DNA from: Linyphia triangularis
Taxonomy: Eukaryota; Arthropoda; Arachnida; Araneae; Linyphiidae
DNA: 64,000 nt
Assembly: GCA_963978545.1 (NCBI GenBank)
Contig: OZ021721.1
Span: 101,667,366 to 101,731,365 of the forward strand
Direction of reading: 5' to 3'
Shown here: positions 1-16,489 of the stretch, in pieces
Position numbering within the stretch: position 1 is the first letter of the stretch
Layout: every line of letters starts with the position of its first letter
The notes under the pieces: generated by a model
The model's database searches: none
What the model saw: the letters and a program-made list of their open reading frames with translations, nothing else
Told to the model about the DNA's origin: nothing
Translations under genes and position numbers: made by a program

Positions 1-286
1 AGAATGGTAGTTTTACTTATTTGTTCCTTGTTTATACTTAAACTTGGAGTATTTTCTTAAGATGCATTATATAAAAATTTTCTTACTATGTGAAATGGGG
101 CATAACCAAAATATTTATGTGGGAGGAATTTTCAATAAAACACTAAATTTACTCCTGTATTTTTCTGTATATTAAAATAACACATAAAAAGAGAGTTTTT
201 AAGAAATCTTTTATATGCATTGTCATTTTTTATATTCATTAAGGTATACATATACATTAGGAATTTCAAAATTGGACACAAGCCTG

Positions 287-288
<2 letters not shown>

Positions 289-320
<32 letters not shown>
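289..320. repeat. T32 homopolymer
   Basis: This is an uninterrupted run of 32 T. It is one of eight A or T runs of 24-32 bases in the window. The others are at 9780-9811, 10687-10713, 14223-14254, 14645-14672, 23615-23638, 24662-24691 and 50043-50068. An open frame on the minus strand reads through it as poly-lysine and is an artefact. Confidence 0.95.
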
Positions 321-324
<4 letters not shown>

Positions 325-1180
325 ATTCCCGAATTCATTACCTTTAAAATAATACCATTTTCTTTTTAAGACTTAATTTACTTTTTAAATTACAGTGGGT
401 TTTATGAACTTGTTTTGTATCACATTAATTAAAATAGTAAACTTTAAACGCGTTTTCTGAAGATTGATATTTTGTTGTTATATGATTGTACGCCAACTGT
501 CATCACTTCATTATAAATGGTCCGATTTTAAAAATTCTAATTATGTTTTGTAGACAATAGTGGTGAATATGTTTTCAAAAAAATCCAATATAAATTGCTA
601 GAAATACTTTTTCTTATTTTTATTTCAATATTAATTTTTTGGTAAAAACTACGTATTTTTTCAAACTTTTTATTTAAAAACGCATAATTAAATAAATATT
701 GACGTCAAATTCAAAATTCCTTTATAATGTATTTTATTTGCAATAAAAATCATACCTCTAAGTTAACTACAAATTTATTCATGGCTGTTCGAATAATGTT
801 CTAATTAGTCATTTGAATTGCATTTAGCTAATTAAAAAATTAAAGGAAGAAAAGTTCATATATAAAAATGCATCATTTTTAATTATAATATACTGCCAAA
901 AAGTTTGAAATTCTAACATAAAAATTAAAGAAAGTGATCTCAATTGTATATGTATACCTTAAACTACAGTTTATTTATACCTTAAGAAAAGTAGACCGAA
1001 CTTTTGATATTTTGCGATTGACAAATCCCTCCTTTATTTCTTCTTGGACCTATAATCTACTTTAGAGCGATGCTGTACGAAATAAGGTAAATTACAAATT
1101 AATTAATAATTATTATTATATGTTTTTCTTATTCATCTCTAACAAAACACTGTGTTGTTGTAGGTCATAGTGGGAATGGA
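321..1180. other. A+T-rich DNA, no gene seen
   Basis: Stops occur often in all frames, and I recognise no repeat, RNA gene or exon here. Confidence 0.6.
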
Positions 1181-1181
1181 T

Positions 1182-1236
1182 GGGGGGGGGGGGGGGAGGT
1201 CTGATCCCAACCCCCTCTCCCCGTCATGCGCCCCTG
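1182..1236 (-). mobile_element. Orphan hAT-like terminus next to a G15 run
   Basis: The minus strand begins CAGGGGCGCATGACGGGG, the CAGGGGCG form common at hAT transposon ends. It continues into a C-rich stretch and the complement of a G15 run (1182-1196). I could not find a partner end or an 8-bp TSD, so this may be a fragment or solo end. The G+C richness contrasts sharply with the flanks. Confidence 0.4.
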
Positions 1237-1274
1237 CTATTCTTCCATTGTCCTATTCTTCCTTGCATTCCTCC

Positions 1275-1451
1275 GCCGACCAAACGGTATAGTGGTTAGC
1301 GCGCTAGCTTCTAGACCACGAGGTTGCGGGTTCGAGTCCCGTGTTAGGCATGGGTGTTTGTAAATGTATGTTGGCTTGTCTAATGACGAATGTTTCAGCG
1401 CATTATAGCCCTCGTGTTGCTGACGGCGCCAGATAATCTGAATACAACCAA
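1275..1451 (+). mobile_element. Full-length tRNA-derived SINE
   Basis: The 5' part is tRNA-like. It has an A-box region (TAGTGGTTAGCGCG, near 1291) and a B box (GGTTCGAGTCC, near 1329). The anticodon-loop region CTTCTAG resembles tRNA-Arg(UCU), but the anticodon stem no longer pairs, so this is a SINE head and not a working tRNA. A tRNA-unrelated body follows and ends in an AACCAACC tail. A perfect 14-bp direct repeat, CCTTGCATTCCTCC, flanks it (1261-1274 and 1452-1465) and is the insertion TSD. Related tails occur at 32521-32624, 46814-46867 and 51882-51937. Confidence 0.9.
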
Positions 1452-1539
1452 CCTTGCATTCCTCCTACTCTTCCACTTTTCCATGTGTTCTCTGACCTGA
1501 TGTGCAGGGACTTATTTGGAATTTACTGACTTTCTATTT

Positions 1540-2675
1540 TTGACGGGACTTCCTACCCTTCAAACTCTATTTTTATTTAAGCCTTTAAAATTATGATTTT
1601 TACATATTTGGAAGCATTACTAAGTAAAAACTAAATTTTATTTAAAAAAAAAAGTTCACATAGTGCTCTAAATTTTCAAATTTTAAAAATTTTTTATAAA
1701 AAATTCATCAAATTCCAAATTCTATCTTCTTTTCAGTTTTCAGTATTTTATCCTAATTTTTTTAAAAGAATGTTCCTACTAATATATACTAACTTTTTAA
1801 CATCGGATTTATGATAAGTAAAATTGTTTTAGAGAAAAACGATAATTCTGTACTTATATCTAAAAAAAGCGTAAAAAACGAATGTTTTTCAACATTTAAA
1901 TTTATAAAAAAAAAAAAGTTTTTATTTTATTCAAAAACCCATGCCTATTTTTATCAAATAGATGTTAAGAAAGCCACAAAAAAAATTTCAAGTAATTTCA
2001 TTCGTATTTGCTGAAGTTTTAGCCTTTTGAGTAAGGTGCGAGTTTCAAAAATCAAGAACTGAGAAAAATGCGCTCGAAACATCAAAGAGCTATTGCGGCA
2101 ACGCTAAATTCTCCATAAAAATATAGTTTTTCCGCAGTTGCAGTTATCGGATCAGCTCAAAACTTGAAGATTTAAAAAAAGGTTTAAAAAATTATAAACA
2201 TGCACAAAACAGAAAATTTATAATTTTATTTAGTTATTATATTTTATTTTTATTTAGTTATTATATTTTTATTTTTATTTAGTTATTATATTTTTATTTT
2301 TATTTAGTTATTATATTTTTATTTTTTTTTAGTTATTATATTTTTATTTTTTTTTAGTTATTATATTTTTGTTTTTATTTTATTTATATTTTGATTTAGT
2401 TATTATATTTTTATTTTTATTTTATTTATATTTTTATTTAGTTATTATATTTTTATTTTTATTTTATTTATATTTTTATTTAGTTATTATATTTTTATTT
2501 TTATTTTATTTATATTTTTATTTAGTTATTATATTTTTATTTTTATTTTATTTATATTTTTATTTAGTTATTATATTTTTATTTTTATTTTATTTATATT
2601 TTTATTTAGTTATTATATTTTTATTTTTATTTTATTTATATTTTTATTTAGTTATCAGGGACCAAGTTCCGTTAG
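1540..2675 (+). mobile_element. TTAA-type nonautonomous DNA element, copy A, with internal minisatellite
   Basis: Most of this copy aligns by eye, with scattered mismatches, to 27784-28515. Its ends are decayed forms of an inverted repeat TTAAGGGGACTTGGTACCC: the left reads TTGACGGGACTTCCTACCC and the right, inverted, reads CTAACGGAACTTGGTCCC. No transposase frame survives. It is about 400 bp longer than its sister because a tandem array (2233-2650) has grown near its 3' end. TTAA targeting is known for piggyBac and Kolobok; I cannot tell which applies. Confidence 0.75.
2233..2650. repeat. Two-phase A+T minisatellite (25-bp then 42-bp units)
   Basis: GTTATTAT starts recur at 2233, 2257, 2282, 2307, 2332 and 2357 (24-25 bp units). 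They then recur at 2399, 2441, 2483, 2525, 2567, 2609 and 2651, giving six exact 42-bp units. The 42-bp unit looks like the 25-bp unit plus 17 bp. A multiple-of-three period keeps a repetitive hydrophobic frame open by chance; it is not a protein. Confidence 0.92.
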
Positions 2676-3419
2676 TTTAATGTATACTATATATTAGAGA
2701 AAGTGGCACTGAAAAAGAATTCGACCTCGAATTTTAGAATTTTCAATAGAAGGAGACAACATTTAACTTAAATAAGTAAAGGTAGCCGTGACTGTATTGA
2801 ACATTTTGACTAAGTAAATTTAACCACACTAAACATGTAAACACAAGCAAATAACGTTCAACTTTCTAAGTAGTTTAGCTCTTACTCAAAACCATTTCTT
2901 AAACTGAAAGGAAGAGAAGGAATACCTAGAAAGGATGTGAAGAGGATAGGGATATCTCAGGTGTTGTTTTCAATATTCATGTTTGGTTGGGTTAAACAAT
3001 GAATTGGAAGAAATACACAGCCGGAACTGAATTTACTAAAAAATAAACCATAAAGAGCATGGGGAACAGTCAAAATAATAGTGAAAATTTGTTTCCCGTA
3101 CTATAACGTATCAATACGCAAACCTTTAAATAATATTTGGTAAGTACATTTTAAAATTCTACTGTCACATTGAGAAAAAAATTGCGTCATGACATGTGTT
3201 GAATCGCATCGAAGGCATTGTAAGTAGACTAAAAAGTATATTACATAATTTTTCTTACTTATATATTCAAAAACCTAAATAAACATCAAATGAATGAAAT
3301 ACCTAGCAATATTAAACTATGAGGAGTTTATATATACAGGGCGGTCGTAAAATCCCTTTGCCGATATATAGACCTCTAACTTCCGTTCGGTTCAACTGAT
3401 CGATATGAGATTTCAGATA

Positions 3420-8014
<4,595 letters not shown>

Positions 8015-8530
8015 CGGTGGAGCGAAAAAGTCAAAAGTCGAAAAAACTATTCGACATGGGGTACAAAAGTTATATTTTGCATTTTTTTATTATTCATAGG
8101 GACAACTTATTTCAATTTTAAATTATATCTTCCGTTGAACCCAAGCACTTTACATTTTATCAACAAAAATAATAATATAACTAGAAATAACAGTGGATAG
8201 GCTAGAGGTACCAAACATATTTTAAGTCTTCAACAATATCTGCTAAATTATATCAATTTTGAACAATATCTTCCAGTCCCCTAAAACATTTGAAAACAGT
8301 CCAAAAAGTTAAATTTTATGAAAATTTAACCTCTGAATAAACAGACAACATTGTATAGGAAAATGTATCTATATGTGTATTTTTTGATTTTGCTAAACGT
8401 ACGTTTTATTCATTTTATGTATATAAAGTGACACAAGGAGGTTAAATTATTAACAGAATTTTTATGTTTTCAAAATCGTGAGTTTTTATCGAAATCATTC
8501 AAAATGTAATACCACCACACCACGAAAACC

Positions 8531-9778
8531 ATGTCTGTGACTAAAGTTTTAAAAACAAGGCGTGATTATTTATGCCTAATCTTATCCCTACAACTTAATG
8601 AACTACTGTTACTATATGTTGCTGATGGAAAGCGGAAATGAAAATTAAACGAAAAGTGTCTGGTGGTGTCAGTAGCTGAAATATCTGATGGGTAGCACAA
8701 AAAAGTAAAATCAATATGGGATATAGCTGCCAATCTACACATTTCACATAAAAGAGTATGAAAAGAAAAATCTACAATGACAAACACAAATGTGATAAAG
8801 CCATTTAAAAACCACAAACAAGAACTATAGTTTCTAAGAAAAATCAAAATATTTAAAAATGAAATAGTTTCTTGTCGTTTTGTCATTGCTTCTTGCAAAT
8901 ATCCAACGAATTCGAGATGAAACTATATGATAAAAGTAAGAAAATTCTTTTTCTAAACAATCATTCATGAAAGAATAACGTTGATAAGTAAAATTATAAT
9001 TGGTGCAATAAATGCAATTATAACAAAACTGATTGTGAAAAGGATGAAAAGAAAGTATATTCAAAAAGCAAGCCGTAAAAATAAAATGTTAAAACAAATC
9101 GAAGAAACTCAATATCCATCAGAGAATCAAGTTTCAACAGTAGTGGATGAGCAAAAAATACCAACTTGTTCGATCGCAAATATTTGTTTTTATTTGATCA
9201 ATTTAAAAATATTTTAAATTTATCTTCTCTAGTCAAAGAGTGCAATAGATTTGGAATTTCTGATCGAGGCTGCTACAACTGATAGTGCTATTTTTTAGGA
9301 TATGGGAATTTTAAATGAAGATATTTCGCAAATAATAGACGACAGAAAGGTTAGAAGAGCATTTAAGAGAACTGTTGTACATTTACCATTGCATTAAAGG
9401 CTCTTTTTACTTTGGATGCATGAAAAAACGTTATTTTTATTAATTTTTTTTAAGAATACAGTTATGTTTATTTATATAAAACTTGTTATGCTTAACAAAA
9501 ACATTTGTAAATAACTAATATATATATATTGATTTTAACAAATTTTTTAGTGTGAAAATGCCAGGTAAACAGGAATCCTCAAAAAGTAGGTAGGTGTGCG
9601 CTGTTGAAAAAAATCTGATCAACGGCCTATCTGAAACAAAAAATTTAATGGTTTTATGTTTAGTGTGACTGTGGCTATATTCCGTACCTTAATATCAATT
9701 TATATGCAAAAATAACAAAATGGCGGACACAAAAATAAATTAAATACATGTTGTTGTTTTTTTGCATGTTTTCTTCCA

Positions 9779-9813
<35 letters not shown>

Positions 9814-10682
9814 CAATAATTTTGGTACGAGATATAGCGATAAGTGTACAGAACAAGTGGTTAAAATTTCATAAAGATCAGTACAGTAGTTTCTGAGATT
9901 TTTTCAACTGCGCAAACTTTTGAGGACTCCATTTACCTAGCATTTTCAAACTAAAAAAGTGGTTAAAATCAATAATTTTTTTTTGTAATTTACGAATGTT
10001 TTTGTTAAGCCGAACAAGTTTTATATCAATTAACATAACATTATTTTAAAAAAAAATTAATAAAAATAGCGTTTTTTTTCATGCATCCAAAGTAGACAGA
10101 GAACTTAAAAGGATTTACTTTGATAAAAGGAAGGATAACACGAAAATGTAAATCGAGAAGGGGCTGAATATCATCCAAATACTTCGAAGTAGATGCATTT
10201 TTCTCTTCTACATGATCCAGGCTCCCAATATATCTGTCATATAATAATAAATACGGTTGAAGCTAAAATTATAAAAGTGGCCTTAGTCAAATTTCTTGAT
10301 GTAAGTAGAATCAATCTGAAAAAACTTATTTCAATGGCATGTCATGGAACAAATGTCAATACAGGCCCTAAAGGTGGAGTAATTTGTTTGTCGGAGCTGG
10401 GTGTCGATTACAATGGGGGATTTTTTATTCCATGCTAACGAGCTGCCTCACGACATCTCATATGCGCATTGGAGAGGGCAACAGTTGTTCCCAAAGCATT
10501 TTCTATACCAATTGCCTAATCATTTAAAACCTGAGATAATGAGATTATCTCTCTATTAAGTAATTTGTCACAATAAGACAACAGGAAAGTATGATTCTAG
10601 TTTAGCTATGCTTAATGATCAGTGATATTTATATATTGTTATAACTACATATTACTACTTGGGACATGTTATTCCTAACTAC

Positions 10683-10715
<33 letters not shown>

Positions 10716-11460
10716 TCCTGTTGCACACTCAAGTAGGCCAACTACTGCAAACCGTATTTTAAGATTAATGTGGCTACAGAAAATCCACAAGAAAATTTAA
10801 TATCGCTTGCCACGTATATCATGAAAGTATATACCCCTTTAGTTTCAAATAATAATAAATTTATCTCTTACAGAAGGAGCGCGTTACATTTGGCACCGGA
10901 TGTCAGAGCTATAGTTGATGATATTAAGCAGAGAAAAAAATCATCAAGAAAATGATATGTTAATGGTCATACTCTTTGATGAAAGAGTTCATATAAGGTC
11001 ACTTGTAATTAAGCGAATAATAATTTCTAGATATCAAAAGAAAGAAACCGCTGAAATTAAATAATTTTACAAGTGCCCGAACTAAACTTCAGATCAGATG
11101 ACACAATAAAATTTATTTAGTGGTTAACAGTTGGTCGCTATAATCTTACCGTAATGAGAAATATCCAAACAGATGAAATTGAGTGTGCAGAGAGTAATGG
11201 AATAGTAATGGAATATCCTTGTCAAGCCCACGCAGTCAGACTTGGGGTACAACTTGTCTCTGAAGGATCAGAAAGTGTATGTTGGGTAGTGCAGTGACAT
11301 GATCTCATATTAAATTGATTAAAACACGACCTCGTATAAGAACTTTCAAAACTACGTCAGAATACGAATCCAAATGAACTTTAATTTCAACTATCTAGTA
11401 GTGAATATATTTCGTTAATGATGATTAAACAAACTTAAAGTGATGAAGATGTTGGAATTT
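8531..11460 (+). pseudogene. Broken transposon-borne protein gene (uncharacterised repeat family)
   Basis: Pieces of one protein lie in order but in different frames, with several stops. They are an N-terminus MSVTKVLKTRRDYL (from 8531), a basic segment (about 9000-9217), CNRFGISDRG (about 9240), IIDDRKVRRAFKR (about 9330) and DRELKRIYFDKRKDN (about 10095). Then come CHGTNVNTGPKGGVI (about 10340), HANELPHDISYAHW (from 10431), TANRILRL (about 10747), ENPQENLISLATYIMKVY (about 10777) and a tail with VMEYPCQAHAVRL (about 11210). From memory these match a high-copy family of uncharacterised proteins in arthropod and cnidarian genomes, with motifs like NTGxKGGVIR and LHANELPLRHL. I infer it is transposon-encoded. 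It is interrupted by a 683-bp nested element and an A27 run (10687-10713), and cannot be functional. Family identity is from memory and unchecked. Confidence 0.7.
9410..10092. mobile_element. Nested foldback element with TA target duplication
   Basis: The terminal inverted repeats start CTTTGGATGCATG and run for about 240 bp (left 9410-9660, right 9845-10092), with mismatches. TA flanks both sides (9408-9409 and 10093-10094), as for Tc1/mariner-type insertions. It sits inside the pseudogene of 8531-11460 and is therefore younger. The centre holds an A32 run (9780-9811). There is no coding frame, so it was mobilised in trans. Confidence 0.85.
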
Positions 11461-11782
11461 TAAATATACGTCATAAGAGGATAATTATAATAATAAAATC
11501 TATTAAGTTTATATTTATATGACCTTATATTTTAATAATACATTTTGAAACTTGAAAACCCTTTTTTTCTTTTTTAAATTAATTTTTTGGCTCGTTGAGA
11601 GTGAAGACTTGCAACTTTAAAATATGATTTGAATTTAAATAAATTTTTCTGTATTTAAGTTCATTTACACTGTAGTACTGTTTCTTGCTGATTATGGGAT
11701 TCTCTAATAAGCCTAAAATGCATCTTTTGCAATCCTTGTCAATAGGAATTTTGAAAAAAAAAGTGATTTTTTCGCTTCACTG

Positions 11783-12498
11783 TTACATTTATGAGAGTTA
11801 ATCAATAAAAGTTTCTCATGTAGTCTAAAGTGTCAATATATTGAATTCATATAATATAAGTCAAAAATAAGAAGTAAAAATTTTGTGCTAACAAAGTATC
11901 TGAAATGTAACTTTTTATATAATATTGGCAGGGTACAAAACACGGATATGGAAATTCTCATTATGGGTAATGCATAATGAAAGATGAAAAGTGAACTTTA
12001 TTCTTTGAAGACAGAGGATTATACTGTAGTAAAAATCATAAAGCTACCTCTATTTCATTATAGTTTGATGAGTCATTGAGCATAATATTGCTTTTCATTT
12101 AACTTAGATCGATCAAATTGTAATGTTCATAAAAATGTAGCTTTCTCAGACATGAACGACTATAAGCAAACATTAGGTGGGCGCAATATTATTCTTAAGT
12201 AATTAATACTAATTGTACTTAAGGTGCCTTAGGCACCGTTTGAAAAGTAATAAATATAATACAAACACTTTAATACACACGAAATATTTATTAGAAATTA
12301 AATTTTTTTTTCAATCTTGTGTAATTGAAAATTTTATTCAATTATCTCCTTGCTGGAGATTCTTGCTTGACTTGACTTACAACTCTTGATCGTAAAAAGC
12401 CACATACAGTTGGTCGTGGGAAAATACTGGTGTCTCCATATAAATGCCTACGTTATCAACTGACTGGAATTGAGCCTTGTTAACCGCTGATACGCAAC
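11783..12498. other. A+T-rich DNA between two transposons
   Basis: I see no gene or repeat in these 700 bases. Confidence 0.55.
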
Positions 12499-12506
12499 AT
12501 TATTAC

Positions 12507-14221
12507 CAGGGGTGTAGTGAAGCTGGAACGCGTGGGAACTGCGATCCTTTACCTTTTTAGAAGGCGGAACAGCGTTCCCTCATCTAATTTTTTTTTTAAA
12601 ACTTTTTTTCTCTCTTTACGTGATACTAAACGCAAAGCCAAGTACGAAAACGAAAAAGTCATTTCGTGAGAACTTTGATTTCGTGTGCGATGCACAACTT
12701 CAGAGCTGAGCAGGCAAGTTCTAGTTTTTGTAAAACACTTGAAAGGGGCACGGCAACCCCCACGGCTATTTCTCTTTCATTAGAAATTAACTGACATACA
12801 TGTTTACATCCAGCTATGATTAATTCATGGCAATTATCCTTTTCAAAGAATGATCTGTGCTTGTGGATGAATTCCAGACGTCAAATTTGAACGGTTCGTC
12901 ATATATACAGACTAAAACTTCCATACACAAATTCACTCCAACTATCTACATTTTTAAAGAACAAACACTGTGGCCTAGCACATACAGTTCTTTGCGTCCT
13001 TTCATTGAAGAACGTTTCCCCTCCTCTAATTTCAACGGGAACGCAAACCGATTTATCAATAAAAGTTATCTAACTTTTTTTTTTTTTTATATATCGCTGA
13101 TTTAATAAATTATTTGTAAACCTCTCACCATACATAAGAAATGAATTCGTTCAAGAGGAAAAAACAAATGACAATACAAGATGGGTTTTCTTTGACAATC
13201 CAAAAAAGTGAAGCAAACCTGCGATTCTGACTGAATAAACTGGTTGGTGCCAAAAATCCAGATAGGTAAGAGCAGAATGTTGATATTTTACATTAGCTTT
13301 TAAAGGGTTTTGTGATCTCGGAATTATGCATTTATATTTTGTCAAATATTAGGAAATATTTATTTTATTGAAAATCAAACTGATAACTTGTTTGAAAATG
13401 AAAAAATATGTTCAAAATAGCATTAATTTTTAAATCCATCCTTTATATAAACTTCACTTTTGTATGTATGTATGTATGTTTGTTTGTGAATTTGAATATG
13501 TTTAGTTCAACCGATAAAATGTTGCTTGAAAGTACAATAAAGAGACTGGCTTCAAGCGCTCCACTACGTTGTTTTGACAGAACAGTTGTTAACTTTGTTT
13601 TACTTTAACTTGGAAGTACTGATAATGCTACATTAGTCAAATTGTATCCCTTCACAACCCAGGGTTGCGAAGAGGAACTAAGGCTTGCGCTAAGAGCAAG
13701 AGGACTACTAAAAAAAAGTAATGCGTGGCAAAAATCAGTAATTTTAATAACATGTATTTTATTAAATTCTTACGAAATTAATTTTATTACAATTTTTATA
13801 TTTTATAAAAAAAAATTTGTATCCGATGGTTTCTTAATAAAACCTGACTTAAAATGATGTTATTTAGTGCAGAAAACGCTACGATTTTAATAATTTGCAC
13901 CCATACCATCTAGAGCAACCATACCATTTTTGGAGTTTTTTTTATGCCCATTTTCATTGTAAAGGGGCACCAAAACTCATTTTTGCACACCTAGCATTTT
14001 ACTCTTAGGTCGGTCCTGCATATTTGATTTTTCATAATGTAAAACTGCAAAAGGTTTTCTAAAAAGGTATAATACATCGAAATTCGGCTGTGAAGAAGTA
14101 GGAAAGCAATTCAGAAGTACTTTAAAATGCAAAATTAAATTGCTTTTCGGTTTGAGAATGGTAAAGCTTTTGCATTTACAGTTATTTCAGAGTTTATTCC
14201 AAAAATGTAGCAGCATTTTCT

Positions 14222-14257
<36 letters not shown>

Positions 14258-15169
14258 ACACCAAATACAGTGGCGGCGATAAGGAGGGGACATTTCCTCA
14301 TATATATCAAATATATTTTGCAGTTTGCTTTCTCCTCCGATTCCTACTCACTTTTGACTTTATTGTCACCCAATCGTCACCAATGTCGAAATGAAAAAAG
14401 CGAACTGGATAAGATTAAAAAAAAACCAGGAATGTCCTAAGCAAATCTATACGTCTGGCAAGCAATGAGTCTACATTGAAATATCCCGCTTAAAATTAGA
14501 GATGATTGAAATGGTACACAAATTAATATTTTATCAAGACATTTTAAATCGACTGATGTATTTTAGTTTTCCAATTATTTTATTAATGGAGCAAATTTGG
14601 AAAAGGAAAGGAAGGGTCTGTCAAGAAAGATGAACATCTCTACATTTTTTTTTTTTTTTTTTTTTTTTTTTTGGGAGAAGGAGAAAAGCCATAAAACTCT
14701 CAATCGACATCTGCAACAATCACAATCCTTTTAATTCATTTTGAAAATAAATTTCGAGGAGCTACAGAATCTGGGAATTTATCCGAACCCATTGCATATC
14801 TCTGACATTTTGGAAAATTGTTGTAAGAAATCTTTTTAAAAATTTGTGTCAATAATATGTTTGAAAATGTCTTATAATTATCTTTTAAAATGGGTTGTGC
14901 AAAGCAAATAGTTTAAAAATCCATATAACTTAATAGTTTTAAAAAATTATTTGAATAAAAGAATAAGTCAAAACATAATTTAAAAAAAAAAAAAAATGAA
15001 GTGCTCATTAGCTGTTTTGGGATTATTAAAGTAATATTAATAAAACTATTTAAAGTTGTCATTTCCACTCTCCTCCCCCCTCCCCTTCACCACACACACA
15101 GAAAAAAAATACGTTTGTAACGACGCAACATAGCGTTCCCACACCTTTTTATTTTACACTACATCACTG
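12507..15169. mobile_element. hAT element, 2.66 kb, with perfect 8-bp TSD
   Basis: The left end is CAGGGGTGTAGTGA. The right end, inverted, is CAGTGATGTAGTGT. Both have the classic hAT form and share a G+C-richer subterminal GTGGGAAC motif. ATTATTAC flanks it directly on both sides (12499-12506 and 15170-15177), the 8-bp duplication expected of hAT. I recognise no transposase domain inside. The interior contains A32 (14223-14254) and T28 (14645-14672) runs and a possible second hAT-like terminus near 14018. It is probably nonautonomous or heavily decayed. Confidence 0.88.
13925..14020 (-). mobile_element. Possible hAT-like terminus nested in the 12507 element
   Basis: The minus strand from 14020 reads CAGGACCGACCTAAGAG and continues to a stretch rich in GGTGCCCC. 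This resembles hAT ends that begin CAGGGCCGGCC. A weak candidate partner (CAGGGTTGCGAAG) starts near 13660, but no matching 8-bp TSD is present. Confidence 0.3.
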
Positions 15170-15544
15170 ATTATTACAATAGCGTATGCTGGAAGTTTCA
15201 GAAATTGACGCGTTTTAATATGAGAGGTAATGTTGTGTCGGTTGGAGCGAAATAAATCCCGATAATTAGAACTATATCATTGTAATTGCATGGTGAAATG
15301 ATTTTTGTTCTTATTAAATTTCATTCATGCTCTTTCCGAAATCAATGTGAAATTTATGCGATGCTAGTACCATATTACAGCATTACAAAGTCAGTCAGTC
15401 AGTGATGAGCATAACAATTATAGTAATGTTTTTGTATAAAGATTTTCACTTGTTTTCACACTACTTGAAGACTCATTCCTCAGATCTATAGGGAGGGATG
15501 GAAAATGTATGTGTTTCATATATTCCAATTGGATAGAAAAATAA

Positions 15545-16380
15545 AATGTTATAACTTATCGTCTTCTTCTGTGTCACGACAGCCCCAGGTGGGCCCTGGC
15601 TTTCTCAAGAATTTTTTTCCCCGTGCCCCTCTTTTGTTTTACCATGGTCTTCCAATTGACCACTCTCAGATAGACGAAATCCCTTTCTAAATAGTCAACC
15701 CAACTGAGGTTGTGTCGGCCCCTAGCACTTCATTCAGTGGGTTTGGCCCAAAGTATTCTCTGCGTTGAACGTTCTCTGTTCATTCTAATAATGTGGCCAA
15801 CTCATTTAATTCTTTGGGGTTTTTAATGTATTTTATGACGTGGGGTTCCTTGAAGGCACGATAAAGTTCTAATTTTGAGAGTCTGTGCCAAACGCCATCA
15901 ACTTGTGTTCCTCCAAAAAAAGCTCTCAGTATCCATCACTCAAAGATACCAAGAGCATTTTTATCTTTTTTTGCCATTGTCCAAGTTTATGGTCAGAATG
16001 TGATTATAAGTCTGATTAAACATTTATAAATTAATAGCTTGGTTTTCCTTTTAATTAAGCTTGTTTTTAAATACTTTTTTGATCCGTAAAAGCATCCATT
16101 GGCAGCATTGATTCTCCTCTGTATTTTGGATGTGAATTGTTATTAATGTTAACCTCAGAGACCAGATATGAAAAGCTATCAACTTTTTAAAATTTATATG
16201 TACCAATTTGCAGGTGAGTATCGGAATCTGTGTATTTAGTTTCTTGTATTTAGTTTTTTCCTGGTTGACAGCAATATGCATTTTACCTGCCTACATTTCC
16301 AGGGTTAAAAATGCCCGTTTCAGATCAGAAGGTATTCTGACAATAATGTCTATATCGTTAAAGATATATTAGAAGTTTCC
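15545..16380 (-). pseudogene. Non-LTR retrotransposon reverse transcriptase, C-terminal remnant
   Basis: Reading the minus strand from 16380 down gives a degenerate polymerase tail. The fragments are AGKMHIAVNQEKTKYK, then FKKLIAFHIWSLRL (where family members have a segment ending in YLGS), CCQWMLLRIKKVFKNK, and KRKTKLLIYKCLIRLIITF. These are followed by WILRAFFGGTQVDGVWHRL, ELYRAFKEPHVIKYIKNPK, GHIIRMNRERSTQRILWAKP, a WVDYLERDF box, and a final ARAHLGL. This order is that of the thumb and post-RT region of type-1 endonuclease/reverse-transcriptase elements (RTE/jockey-like). The catalytic core is absent, and frameshifts and stops break the frame. It is a dead 5'-truncated copy. The clade is uncertain. 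Confidence 0.8.
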
Positions 16381-16489
16381 TTTAAGACAAAGTTATATTG
16401 ATATAAAGGATATTTAGCATTTATTTTTGCATGTGGTTGGATTCGATTTGGGTATACATTGTATTATTCTCGTGAGATTATGTGAACTT

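Larger units (their letters stand above)
8015..11782 (+). mobile_element. Decayed DNA transposon, about 3.8 kb
   Basis: The left end reads CGGTGGAGCGAAAAAGTCA. The right end, inverted, reads CAGTGAAGCGAAAAAATCA. These TIR-like ends bracket a plus-strand pseudogene (8531-11460), so the two together look like one once-autonomous element. A foldback element is nested at 9410-10092. I could not settle the TSD: the flanks are CTA on the left and TTA on the right, which could be a decayed 3-bp duplication. The superfamily is not assigned. Confidence 0.55.

Noticed and set aside
1291..1350. tRNA gene
   Set aside because: The A and B boxes are present, but the anticodon stem does not pair and the unit continues into a SINE body with a TSD.
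2369..2680. 103-residue hydrophobic repeated frame
   Set aside because: It is the 42-bp minisatellite read in frame; the period is divisible by three, so the frame stays open by chance.
13660..14020. Complete second hAT element nested in the first
   Set aside because: The two candidate ends match weakly and the flanking 8-bp sequences differ, so only the right-hand terminus is listed, at low confidence.
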